From Morella rubra (lineage: Eukaryota > Streptophyta > Magnoliopsida > Fagales > Myricaceae): a stretch of DNA of 64,000 nt. Location: the NCBI GenBank assembly GCA_003952965.2, contig CM025853.1, positions 26,565,572 through 26,629,571 on the forward strand, in the 5' to 3' direction. This document shows positions 50,176-60,187 of the stretch, in pieces (positions within the stretch are counted from its first letter, which is position 1; the number at the start of each line of letters is the position of its first letter). The position numbers and the translations under genes are program-made. The notes beneath the pieces are model-generated. The model made no database searches, was not told where the DNA came from, and saw nothing but the letters and a program-made list of their open reading frames with translations.

Positions 50176-50680
50176 AAATTATAATTTTCCCTTCAAACTA
50201 ACACTCAATTCTCAAATACTGCACAAATTTTCACTTGTTACAACTCACTCTCAAACTATATTTATTGTTGCAATTCCATCTCCAACCCGTTGGAGGTATT
50301 ATATTGAATTATTTTTGTTTTACATAACAGACACGTAACCTTCTCTTTATGTAAAAACATATTTATTCTCGTTTGAGCCCTTCTCAACTTTCTACTGTGC
50401 TTTCGTGATCTATAGACTCAGTGAATAATATGTAGTGCACTAATTTTTATTTATTAAAAAAAAATCGCTTAAAATCGATGGGCAAATTTCTCTTTTTTCA
50501 TGGAGAGAAAATCATGTGTCGTTCATGCAATATGAAAATCGTATGATATAACTACTCCAGCAAGTTGAGAAATATAATTGCAATGAGAAAGCATAATTTG
50601 GGATGAGTTGTAAGAAATTAAAGTTTGTGGGATATTTGATAATTGAGTTATAGTTTTAGAGAAAAATTATAATTTACCCT
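50176..50680. mobile_element. Foldback (long inverted-repeat) element
   Basis: The left arm starts AAATTATAATTTTCCCTT and contains CTCAATTCTCAAATA and TTACAACTCA. The right arm, read in reverse complement, gives AAATTATAATTTTTCTCT, CTCAATTATCAAATA and TTACAACTCA in the same order. Arms of about 110 bp flank a central loop. This is a non-autonomous inverted-repeat transposon of unknown family, within about 300 bp of the KIN12 start. Confidence 0.7.
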
Positions 50681-50754
50681 TTAACAAACTAATCACTAAG
50701 TTTACCTAATGAGGTTTTCCACGTACCTACATACTTTCAAGGTGCCAACACAAC

Positions 50755-50866
50755 AATAAGTCAAAATCGGGCTCCATAATGAGAGGATTCGAACTTACAC
50801 TCGGTTCATCTAAGTAGCAAAAATATGTCCGTAAAATCCTTTAACCAACAAGGTCGAGGCTAACTC
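50755..50866 (-). mobile_element. SINE-like tRNA-derived sequence
   Basis: On the minus strand, TTAGCCTCGACCTTGTTGGT, TAAAGGATT and, 45-50 bases later, AAGTTCGAATCCTCTC fit the A and B boxes of a tRNA-derived SINE head. No A-rich tail or flanking duplication was confirmed, and it is not a functional tRNA. Confidence 0.45.
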
Positions 50867-51705
50867 ATATTTAAGTTGGATTAAATTAACAATTTTATGT
50901 TAAGAATTTGTAATATAAATTGAAATTTTTTATGTATAATTTAATTTGAGATAACTCAATCTTTTAATTTTTATGTATATTTTAGCTTGAGATGACTCAA
51001 TCATTTCATCTAAATATTATTACATCAAATTATTTCCTCGAATGATCAATGATGCGGAAAGATTTCTAATTACAGGGCATTAGTGAACACTTCAACAATA
51101 CGGGTATTTGTGGGGGCAAATGGAGAAATTAAAAAGTGGACCATGATTAGAATGTATTGCTATCCGTTAAAATGGGCCCTGACTTTTAGAAAAGAATTTG
51201 CCAAATAACTAAAGGTCGGGGATTTGAATTCGAATGTTTGCTAATGAGTCGGCTCCACCAAAACGGTCAGCATAATATAAGCAAGGCACTTCGACATGAT
51301 TTAGGGGGTGGAGCCCGTGGGACTCGTAGAATAGTTAGAGAGACCTCCGGTTAATTAAAATAAAGCAAACAGAACATTCTCTTTTTCCCTTTTTCCTGCT
51401 GAATTGGGTTGCGTTATGGGAGCTATGCAAATGGATGATTTATGATTCATGAAAAGCCAGAGACTTCATAAAACATACGGAAAATGCCAAAATTGTGCTT
51501 CCCGTTTCTTCGTTAGCGACAGAGTTAACTGAATATCACGAGCTAATCAAACGGTTGTTTCTTGTCTTATCACACCAGCCTCGATAATGACGGACTACAA
51601 TAGTTCCATTAAAGTTTTAGCTCTCTTTTCAGCTATGATGAGCGAGCAGTAATGCTTTCAAAAGTAAATGTTGCAACAACCACCGAAAAAATTGGTAATT
51701 CTAAG

Positions 51706-51900
51706 GTGTTGGCTTGGCTAGTCAAGACTTGAAGTCTAAGAGTGTGCTTTTCTTTAGATCTCAAGTTCGAATTTTTTCAAGTACAAATAATTTTTTAGAG
51801 TCATTCTCACAGTAAAATTAGATTTACTTAACATGTGTGGCTTGAAATGACTATACAGTTCGAGATTTATCGTGATGTTGAACTCAACTCATATATATAT
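51706..51900 (+). mobile_element. SINE-like tRNA-derived sequence
   Basis: A GTTGGCTTGGCTAGTCAAG stretch followed about 50 bases later by CAAGTTCGAATTTT resembles the A/B box spacing of a degraded tRNA-derived SINE. Limits are estimated. Confidence 0.35.
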
Positions 51901-52586
51901 TATATCAAATTTATCCGAATTCAATATACGTAAATAGGTGTCTAAATTTCTCTCGTTATCTAAAAAAAACTACCGAACTATGGTGGTAATTTTGAGAGTA
52001 CTTATGGCTTGGTTGTCTAAAATTCACCGGACCGATGGAGACTTGCGACTTGCGAGGAGCGACAGGGGCAACACCCAAAAGACATATCGGGTCAAGATGA
52101 AGCAAGCCAAGAGAAAGGCCAATATTCCTTAGAGGGGGCTGACAGGGCCCAAGCTCAAACAGCAAAAGGTCGGAGGGCTAAAAGGCGTGACCGGGCACTT
52201 TGTGCATTTGCTAACATGATTGGCGTGCATGAATATGCATGTTGCCTTACCGAAGGGCGGAGTCAGGATAGAACTTAAGGGGATCCAAAATACATAAAAT
52301 ATGAGAAAAAAAAATAATTTTTCGAAAGGGTGGGAGCATGGGGCTGGTGGCACTAGTCTATGTAGCTTCGTCTATGGCCTTACCCACTATTGACACGAAT
52401 ATGCATAAGACTAACACACATACCATATCTTGCATATAAAAACGGTGGTATTTGGGTGCTAAAATTTTAAGGTGCTTGAGCTTAATAAAATAATTTTAAA
52501 ATTTTCTCTCACATCTAGCTGACACATCAACTTCATACAAGTAGGAGGAAGACAAGTTATTAAAGAAGTCTCATAAGGAAACATAG

Positions 52587-52763
52587 GCTATATTTGTTTT
52601 AATCTCAACAAATTTTCATAATCATTTTTTTATCAATTTTAATAACTTTTTACAAATTCTAATAATTTTTAACAAACTTTTTACAAATTCTAAAAAAATC
52701 TACACTGCCTACCAAAAACACAAATACAAAAAATATTTTTAAAATCAAACCAAACATATCCAT
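52587..52763. mobile_element. MITE-like element with GGCTATATTTG/CAAACATATCC ends
   Basis: The left end GGCTATATTTGTTTT and the right end AAACCAAACATATCC are inverted, imperfect copies, with AT-rich DNA between. The shape fits a hAT-type MITE. No clean 8-bp target duplication was seen. Confidence 0.5.
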
Positions 52764-53790
52764 AATCTTTGGTCCTTCCCTTCTATCCTTTGAGTTGTGG
52801 TGGCTTTTGATGGTCACGCATGTCAGGACAGGCTTCAGCGGGTCCCATTCTAAAGATTCAAGCCATGACTGCCACCATTTTTTCGAGGCATGAGATGTCA
52901 GGCTCAGTGCTACCCAATGCCCCCGCAAATGAATCTCTTCCACTGCTCAGTGCTTGCAAGAGAAGTCCTTCAAGGAAGTAGGATTGACGCCGCGTCCCCG
53001 TCAATCCCTCCTCCAGCGGTGGCAGGCACTGCTATTTTGCAGTGGTTGTGTAATGTCCTGACCTTTTATAGCCGGTTGTTGTCACCGAATCTTTGGATGC
53101 GGAGTTGTGTATAAGGGTTGGGTTTTGTATGGTCCTTTGTGCCCGGTTCTGTTCGGCCTATTATGCCCGATTGAGCTTCCATGTCGTATTGGACTTTTGT
53201 GCCCTGTTTCTAGACCTCTGTGTCCACTTGTTAAAGGCCTTGAGCCCTCTTTACTAAATATTATGGGCCTCAAGCCCATGGTTAATTTTGTTGCTCCCCC
53301 TTAGGCCTTCTCTTTGAAATGCACCCGCTATAATTTTCCCCTAGCAATAAAAATGTTGGACTGCTCCGGAAAAAGAAAAAAGTGAAGGTTCGAACTTTGA
53401 ACAGTATTGGTTTCTGTAGCATTTTGTTTTTTTTGGGAACACTTCGCAGTAAATGGTTTCAAAACTGGCTTTAGCAAAAGGAGAAAAAAAGAAGGGGGCA
53501 ATCCACTTGAATGCATAATTATAACTAAGGTACAAAGAACTAGATCAACTCCTCAATCGTTTGATTGAAAGGAGAGAAAGGTACTAAATCTTTTTACATG
53601 GAGAACTTCAGGATGCAGACGTATAATGCTTTCGTGAAGAGCCTAATCTGGTCCGTAGTCTCGCATGTGAACCAACATTAAACTGTGCAAAGTAGGCAGC
53701 AAGGGAGCTAATGGAAAAGGCAATTTAGTAAAGCAGATTCTCAGTAGTTGAACTAGTCCACAAAGATATTACAATTTCCTTTTTGCTCCC

Positions 53791-53794
<4 letters not shown>

Positions 53795-53822
<28 letters not shown>
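53795..53822. repeat. (GA)n microsatellite
   Basis: An uninterrupted GA dinucleotide run of about 14 units lies just beyond the stop codon of the GUB_WAK gene, in its probable 3' UTR. Confidence 0.95.
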
Positions 53823-53825
<3 letters not shown>

Positions 53826-53847
53826 AAAGAACAGAGAGACATCTGCA

Positions 53848-54843
53848 TCATAAACTCATGCAAAGAAATGTCCACAATATCAGAAGAAACAATTGGAATG
53901 GCAACCTCGGGGCATGATTCAGCCCTTCAGCTACGACACTGCCTGCAGCTGAAACACAAAGTAGCGTGGAAAAGAAAACAAACCATGTATTAGTAATATG
54001 TACGACGTGAATAATATTGTTTCGCTCTACTTTTCTTTCAGAGAGTTTCAAGTAGTCCTTACCACACTCTCGGGTGGAATTCACGGAAGTTGAACAAAGG
54101 CAGACCAACCCCTCAGTCTCGGTATCAAACCCGCACGTCCCACCGGACTGCGCACACCGTTCACATCCAGTGTCGGCGACAGTGAAGGAGAGCTTGATCC
54201 CGTACACCCAATCCAAAGGCCCTACTCCCTTCAAGTTGTCAGTGTTAATCACTGTGGTATAATGCGTGCAGTCCAATATGTTCATGCTCATAAACTTCAC
54301 GGTGTCATACCCAGTAAAACAGCATGGTGGAGAGCTGTTAGTTAACAAATGGAACACCCGGAATGCGTTGCACGCCCCATATAGCTCGTCACAAGAGTGG
54401 CCTGAGAAGTTGAAGCAGAGATTCTTGTAGTGGTTAAGGACGGGAGAGTCAATAGAGCAATTAAGGAGGGCAAAGACGGTGTCCTGCGACGGAGGTATTA
54501 TGACAGACTGAATATCCGTCATAACAAAATCGTGGTGGGGTTGTAGTATGGAGCAGGTAGACATTGCTGGGTCGTAGACCACCATCATCTTCTTGTCGTA
54601 GTCAATGGATTGGACTTTGTAGGCGCCAGAAGGGGTTGTGAAGAACAAGTCACTGGTGCAGTTGAACATGTGCCTGAACTGCGGCGCACCGCAGCCGTCC
54701 TCGAGTCCAAATGGGTAGTTTATGGCAATGTTACCGCAGGAGGTCTTGCAAGGTGAGAGAGCGGACGTAGGAATTGTTAATTGGAGCTGCAATGTCAAGA
54801 TTATTAGCTTGACGATGGTGGATGGTGTTACTAGAGACTGCAT
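53848..54843 (-). CDS. GUB_WAK / WAK_assoc galacturonan-binding protein without kinase, 2 exons
   Basis: This is a secreted, cell-wall-facing protein related to the extracellular half of WAK-like/LRK10L receptor kinases. Exons are 54063-54843 and 53848-53948 (phase 1 intron), giving 293 residues. It has an N-terminal hydrophobic signal peptide (about residues 5-28). A GUB_WAK domain follows with its cysteine pattern (CKTSCGNIAINYPFG, then DGCGAPQF). The WAK_assoc cysteines are CERCAQSGGTCGFDTETEG and CLCSTSVNSTRECG. The second exon ends with a hydrophobic stretch (FQLFLLILWTFLCMSL) directly at the C-terminus and no cytoplasmic part. That looks like a GPI-anchor signal, or a bare membrane tail, rather than a receptor kinase. 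A kinase gene is not found nearby. Pectin binding is known for family members; for this protein it is inferred. Confidence 0.88.
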   Translation of the reverse strand: MQSLVTPSTIVKLIILTLQLQLTIPTSALSPCKTSCGNIAINYPFGLEDGCGAPQFRHMFNCTSDLFFTTPSGAYKVQSIDYDKKMMVVYDPAMSTCSILQPHHDFVMTDIQSVIIPPSQDTVFALLNCSIDSPVLNHYKNLCFNFSGHSCDELYGACNAFRVFHLLTNSSPPCCFTGYDTVKFMSMNILDCTHYTTVINTDNLKGVGPLDWVYGIKLSFTVADTGCERCAQSGGTCGFDTETEGLVCLCSTSVNSTRECGKDYLKLSERKVERNNIIHVVHITNTWFVFFSTLLCVSAAGSVVAEGLNHAPRLPFQLFLLILWTFLCMSL

Positions 54844-55881
54844 CTTTGTGTTATCTACTTTCTCGTGTCATGTACAGCTAGGGAAAAAGGGAGCAAAACG
54901 TGTGTTAGTCCGAGCAGAGGGGTTTCTACTTTCTAGTGACTGAGAAGCACAAAAGTAGGAGACATTGGCGCCGAACGTTTTTTCACTGAAAAAGTGTACA
55001 CTCCTCAATGTACAGCGCCCCGAAATTTACTCCATAATTGAAGACACTTTTTTGACCGTTGGGTACAGGCTGGTGCTGGGATCCACAGCTAGAAAATTTG
55101 AGAAAAGCGATTTTCCCTTTTGATTGATTTCATCGGGGACCTGCCCTTTCTAAGCTTCTTGGTTCTGAGCATATGACCGCGGCTCATGACCATTGTTCAC
55201 CGTTGATTGCCAAGTTACTAACGAAGTTGTGACAAAGCTAAGCATCCTTCTCACCTCATAGTGGTTTATGTCTCAGGCTCTTTGCTCGCCTCAAGTAAGT
55301 TTATTTCTTACTAACTCTTCGTTTTGTTTTGGGCGACTTTTAAGTTAACTTCTTATACACATTGAGATAGCAATTTGTCTCTGACACAAAGAGCTGATGG
55401 CACGTTAACTTTCCACAATCGAGCGCATTATATGTGACAGTGACACAGAGCAATGCTCATGATATTGTCCGAAATCTTGTCTAGGATCCAAGTTAAAAGA
55501 TAAGGATAGAATATCTTGCAGTACCCCCAAAAGTCTTTGCGCGCTCTTGACTTTTGCTCGAGTCATCTGTACGTATTCTGTGTTGGCCATTCATGGGTAC
55601 AGACCGGAACATTGATCTGCATTTCGATGAGGTCGAACAAAAGGAAAATGGTAATGACAACTAGAGGAAAGAACAACACCATTAACCTTGGGCAAGCAAA
55701 TGAAACTTATTTACTGCTAATTCTTGTTCCAAAAGGATTTCTGCAGCGGACATATATAGTCATTAGAACATTCCACAAAGAAGATGCATGTTAGACTACC
55801 CCTGATCAGGATCCTAAACATAAAACTCCACTTTATACTTTATAAGGTACCCAACTTCTCACTCGAAGTCGTACGGATCTT
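54844..55881. other. Intergenic spacer between GUB_WAK and PER1
   Basis: The left part is the upstream region of the GUB_WAK gene, and the right part the 3' flank of PER1. No convincing coding sequence, RNA gene or repeat was seen. Confidence 0.6.
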
Positions 55882-57087
55882 TTATGCATTGGTAAAACGA
55901 AGGTACTCTTTCTTGGATGGGAGCTCCACAGTCTTGTAACCCTGGGGGAACATCTCCTTGGCTTGCTCATTGGACACGCTGGGCGAAATGACCACGGGAT
56001 CTCCCGGTTTCCAATTGACTGGGGTGGCAACCTTGTGCTTTGCTGCCTTCTGCAGGGAATCCAAGACCCTCACCACTTCGTCAATGTTTCGGCCAGTACT
56101 CGCCGGGTACAGAAAGCTTAGTTTTATCTGCACGACCCTCCAAAATGTAATTTTGCGGAGTTACTAGTAATTCAGACCAACTGATATAACATTGGCTTCC
56201 AACTACGACGAACGTAGATACCTTCTTATCGGGGCCTACTATATGCAGAGCTCGAGATGGGAGCCGCTTTCCTGAGTTATCTTTCTCATCCGGGTCCACC
56301 ATGTTCAGTTGCTTGATGATATCTCGGTTGGGATCCGCAAGGATCGGATAGGTCACTCTGCACCCAGGCTGCATGCAGAAGAACAATCATGTAAATACAC
56401 AAATCAATCCCACATGTGACTTGAAAACCCCTTTCCCCCCCTCTAGTCCACAAGCACGAGATATTGTGGTATCAAAATTGAATGATGAATAATGAAGGCA
56501 CTGCATGAAGCTTTTGGTTGCAGGGGATGTGAATTGACATTTGTAAATGCTGCATTCGCTGATAGTATTTTTGAGAATCCCACTCATATGAGTCTAGCAC
56601 ACAGATGTAAGTAACAGATTCATGCAATCCCTGGTTTTGTCAAATTTTTGCTCACCAACCAATTCTCCCTTTCTAAGAGAGAATTGATTAATCCAGAACA
56701 TAAAAAATGACAGGAATTGAGGAAAACCATACTGTGTAGGCCTCAATATCCTTGATCCACTCCTTGTGGGTCTGCACATCGTCACAAGACACACCCACGA
56801 GCTTAGTCCCGCGCTGAGCGAACTCTGGAGCATGCGCCGCTATCTTGCCGAGTTCCGTAGTGCACACCGGCGTGAAATCACCTGCATAAACACACGTCCA
56901 AGATCATGAGCCAACCAAAACATTCTAACACAAAAATACCAATATCAAGTCAAACAAACAGAGACCTACCCGGATGAGAGAAGACTACGGCCCAGCTATC
57001 ACCGATGTAGTCATGAAGCTTGATTCTTCCCTGGGTGCTATCTGCTTCAACGTCGGGAATTGTGTCTCCGAGCGTCAAACCTGGCAT
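55882..57087 (-). CDS. PER1: 1-Cys peroxiredoxin (PER1), 4 exons
   Basis: This thiol peroxidase reduces H2O2 and organic peroxides. The plant 1-Cys class is typical of seeds and is found in the nucleus and cytosol. Exons are 56970-57087, 56733-56881, 56222-56368 and 55882-56127, with consistent phases, giving 219 residues, the normal family length. The peroxidatic cysteine is Cys46 in [15 protein letters not shown] just before it, and the C-terminal [17 protein letters not shown] block with [16 protein letters not shown], are diagnostic of the 1-Cys group. The middle carries [20 protein letters not shown]. The start [13 protein letters not shown] matches the family N-terminus. The protein looks intact. 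Confidence 0.96.
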
Positions 57088-57285
57088 TTTCGATGCAATA
57101 TTGGAAAACAGAAGTCCCTCTCTTTCCCGTTGCTCTCTTGATGTGAGAGTGGGAGATGAGCTGCGTTTATTATAAAGGACGAGAGTCCGGTGCATGGAGA
57201 GAACGTGGCATGTGTCGTGGCTATGAAGTTCGGCAGTTGCCTGCACATTACTGGAAAGCGCAGCTATTTCCTTCCACGTGCACCC
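57088..57285 (-). promoter_or_regulatory. PER1 promoter with TATA box, RY and ABRE motifs
   Basis: Read toward PER1, a TATA-like CCTTTATAATAAA lies at 57166-57178, about 80 bases before the ATG. Further upstream are an RY element CATGCA at 57191-57196, an ABRE core ACGTGGC (plus strand) at 57203-57209 and a G-box CACGTG at 57275-57280. ABRE plus RY is the usual pair for ABI5/ABI3-type control in maturing seeds, which suits a 1-Cys peroxiredoxin. The sites are seen; the regulation is inferred. Confidence 0.65.
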
Positions 57286-57688
57286 CAATTCCGTCTCTGT
57301 TTCCCTTCTTCTTCTTCTGCTTTGGCCCTTGGTCGGTCATTTTCTTCCTCTTTATTAGTGAGATTGACGCCGCGGGTTCCTTTGTTTTCTAGGATGTTCT
57401 CTGTTGGCCCAATCCTATGATCATCCACGACTCTCCCTGTTGCTACGTTTGGTTCTGCCCAATAAAAACATATATAGACCAAAAGCTTTTCGTATTTAGA
57501 AGTTGGATGATTGTTCGGCCATCCACGTGATTTTTGATATGATAATTGTCCTATTTATATAAGACTTGAAGATTATACAAATTTTGAAATTAGTCGAACT
57601 ACTTTGCTGATCTGAATAGAAAAAAAAAAAGATATTATATGGATGACATGTCCATGATATAGCATAAGACATATTTTTTTTTTTAGGT

Positions 57689-58050
57689 AATTTCATAATT
57701 CGCTCCTTAATTATGAGCAAAAATCAATTTTATCCCTTAACTATTAAAACGGATTTTTATGTCCTCTAAGTTTCCAAAATCATCAAAGTATTCCCTCCAT
57801 CCAAATCAGCCGTTAAGTCAGACAAAAAAATATGAAAAATGACCGAAGTGCCATCTAAAACACAAATTACCAAAAATTGGACAGAGGGTATTTCAGTCAT
57901 TTTTTATATTTTTCCGTCTGACTTAACAGCTGATTTGAACGAAAAGCGTATTTTGATGATTTTGAAAACTTAGAAGGCGTAAAAATCCTTTTTGATAATT
58001 AGAGTACGACATTAATTTTTACTCGTAGTTAAAGGGTGAATTATAAAATT
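57689..58050. mobile_element. Foldback MITE, arms about 150 bp
   Basis: The left arm begins AATTTCATAATTCGCTCC and the right arm, reversed, AATTTTATAATTCACCCT. Further in, both share GGATTTTTA, CTAAGTTT with CCAAAATCATCAAA or TCAAAATCATCAAA, and AATCAGC with GTTAAGTCAGAC. The loop is about 50 bp. It is non-coding and should form a long hairpin, a possible small-RNA source. Confidence 0.85.
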
Positions 58051-58307
58051 ATCTCTATTTTTTTTTCTTTGAAAATCTGTAGTACTGTTTTTTATTTTTA
58101 GCCTTGGCACTTGGCAGGAGTTTAATAGCATAAATTTAACTGTTCCATCCGGTAATGCATGTATAATAGCGATGGTAGAAAAAACCCGGGTAAACTCCAA
58201 CTAGTACTCTAAAAAAATACTCTTTATAACACAAATTCTACAATAAGCAACAAGTTTCACCTTTAAATTCAAAAATACTGTTTAGCCTCTATCTTTTAAT
58301 TTTGATA

Positions 58308-58645
58308 GAATTAATTATACAGTCCTGTGGTATAATATTTTGACAAAAAAATCCCTATGATAAAATATTTGTACAAATTATTCCATGTGGTTGACACAAT
58401 GAGTAACCCTTAATCTCAGTTTCGTCGTTTCTCTTAACACTCGATGCTAAGCTTTAGATTAGTAACATATAACTTGTTAGTTGATGATTTAATTCAACTC
58501 AACATAAGGGGAGATGACAGAACTAAGACGAAATGACTATTTTGTTACTATACACTGACACATAAACCGATTTGTACAAACGTTTACTGTAAGGACCTTT
58601 TTGTCAAAATGTTATACTACAGGGACTGTTTGTATAATTAAGTCA
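58308..58645. mobile_element. Second foldback MITE
   Basis: The left arm has TTAATTATACAGTCCTGTGG, then TATAATATTTTGACAAAAA and TTTGTACAAAT. The right arm in reverse complement gives TTAATTATACAAACAGTCCC, TATAACATTTTGACAAAAA and TTTGTACAAAT. Arms are about 100 bp, and the element is clearly distinct in sequence from its neighbour. Confidence 0.8.
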
Positions 58646-58998
58646 TTTTTATAATAAAAAGTAAGATTAGACTTTTATCTCTTTTTTAAAATTCAAAACA
58701 CTCATTTAACACAATTTTTCTTTTAAACTCAAAATAAACATTTACACGTTTTGATGTGGGGTGTTACAATATAGGATTAGTATGGACTAATGAATGTTAG
58801 GGTCCTTAGGGAAGTTTTTATTTGGCTTTTAGTGACAAATTTTGTTGTTTGTCTTATTATTATCACTGAAAGTAACCCTTCAGTTACAAAAATCAATTTA
58901 ATACCCAACATTCACTACAGGTCATATTTCTTACTGTGTCTCGTCTTGTTTGCTCATAGCTATCAAGATGGCTTTTAGATCTTAAATCTTTTTTTCAC

Positions 58999-59780
58999 GT
59001 AATTACTTGTCCAAACAACTTTTTCTCAAAATAATTTTCAACAAATTGTTTGTGATTATTAATATTTATAGTCATATGTGATCAAGTCATAAAACTGGGG
59101 ATGCAGCTCAAATTAGTGGGAACAAATTGTGTCTCGGGAGCAATTTCTTCATTCTTCAAAAACTTTGCCGTCCATTTCAGATTACCGTTTTTTCCGTAGC
59201 ATTTTTTTTCCCGCCCAACGATTCTTCACAGTAGCTACTCACTTCTTAGGGCTTCTGCCAAAACCCCAAATCTTGAAGAACCAAAGATGGAAGCCGCTCA
59301 AATTGCTCAGTTGCTAAGCGAGACGCTGAGCCCCGATGGCAACGTTGTTCGTACAAGCTCTTGACATTTCTGAGAGAATTTGGTACAAACTTAGTTTTAG
59401 GTGTGCCACATGTTTTTATTGTGAGCTTTTAGTACAACTAATTGGGATTGTTTGTCGTTATTTTAATTATTCCTCGGTACTATGAAAATCAAGTAGAGAT
59501 TTGAGATTCAGTTGACCTTAAAAAAGGTAAACTTTAGATTCGAAAATTCAATCATCAGCTTATAGGACATCATTTTTATCTTTGCATCAACAATGAAACA
59601 TCAATGCAAACTAGTTTTCTTGTTACAAACTGCATCAGGCTCAGTATTTGACTAATTACTGAATCTAAACAACTTTTTCTCAAAATAATTTTCATTTGGC
59701 TGTTTGTGTTATTAATATTTTGTCATACTTTTATAAAACTGGGGAACTCAAACAAAGGGAATACCCTCGGGAGCAATGTG
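58999..59780 (+). repeat. Diverged local direct duplication upstream of the importin gene
   Basis: A block at 58999-59145 (AACTTTTTCTCAAAATAATT and onward to TCGGGAGCAAT) recurs in shortened form at 59669-59780. A further pair, each with GGAGTTTAATAGCATA followed by TATAATAGCGAT, sits at about 58118 and 59849. These pieces are in the same order, with different gaps, so the spacer is a patchwork of old local duplications. Confidence 0.65.
59128..59366 (+). pseudogene. Broken copy of the importin 5' UTR and first exon
   Basis: Bases 59128-59157 and 59233-59366 match 60082-60111 and 60134-60275 nearly perfectly. The importin ATG context is included (ATGGAAGCCGCTCAAATTGC at 59287). Relative to the gene copy, 8 bases are missing after GTTCGTAC, shifting the frame to a TGA six codons later, and similarity ends about 13 bases beyond the gap. 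No acceptor or donor follows, so it is a dead first-exon copy. Confidence 0.85.
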
Positions 59781-60187
59781 ACTATTGACTCGTCTCATGT
59801 TGACTTTGATCCGTAGCTTATCCTTTTTTCGGCTCTTTAACTGCTCACAGGAGTTTAATAGCATACTGTTGTAATTGTATAATAGCGATTATTCTAGTAC
59901 AAAAGTAACAGTTTAAGATAGGAAGTGCTTATTCCAACATTGTCAGATGTGCTATCGTCGCTGAGCCTGATGCTTGTTTAGTGCTCATCTCTCGCAGCCT
60001 TCTCACTTCTCCCTTCAGTGCCTTACTCTCATAGCGCCGCTTGTCCGTATTACATACCATTGGGGATCAGCTGTGGGAACTTGTGTCTCGGGAGCAATTT
60101 CTTCATTCTTCTTTGATTCAGATTAAGCAGTACAGCTACTCACTTCTTAGGGCTTCTGCCAAAACCCCAAATCTTGAAGAACCAAAG

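Larger units (their letters stand above)
49869..53847. other. Intergenic region between KIN12 and the GUB_WAK gene
   Basis: This is a repeat-rich AT-rich spacer. It holds the KIN12 5' region on the left, a foldback element, two SINE-like pieces, a MITE-like element and a GA microsatellite, annotated separately. No protein-coding gene is supported; ORFs at 52890-53304 lack family features. Confidence 0.6.

Noticed and set aside
50286..50294. MSA-like mitotic promoter site as a stand-alone feature for KIN12
   Set aside because: Only the core matches; outer bases deviate, and it lies about 420 bp upstream inside a transposon-like element. Kept only as a remark.
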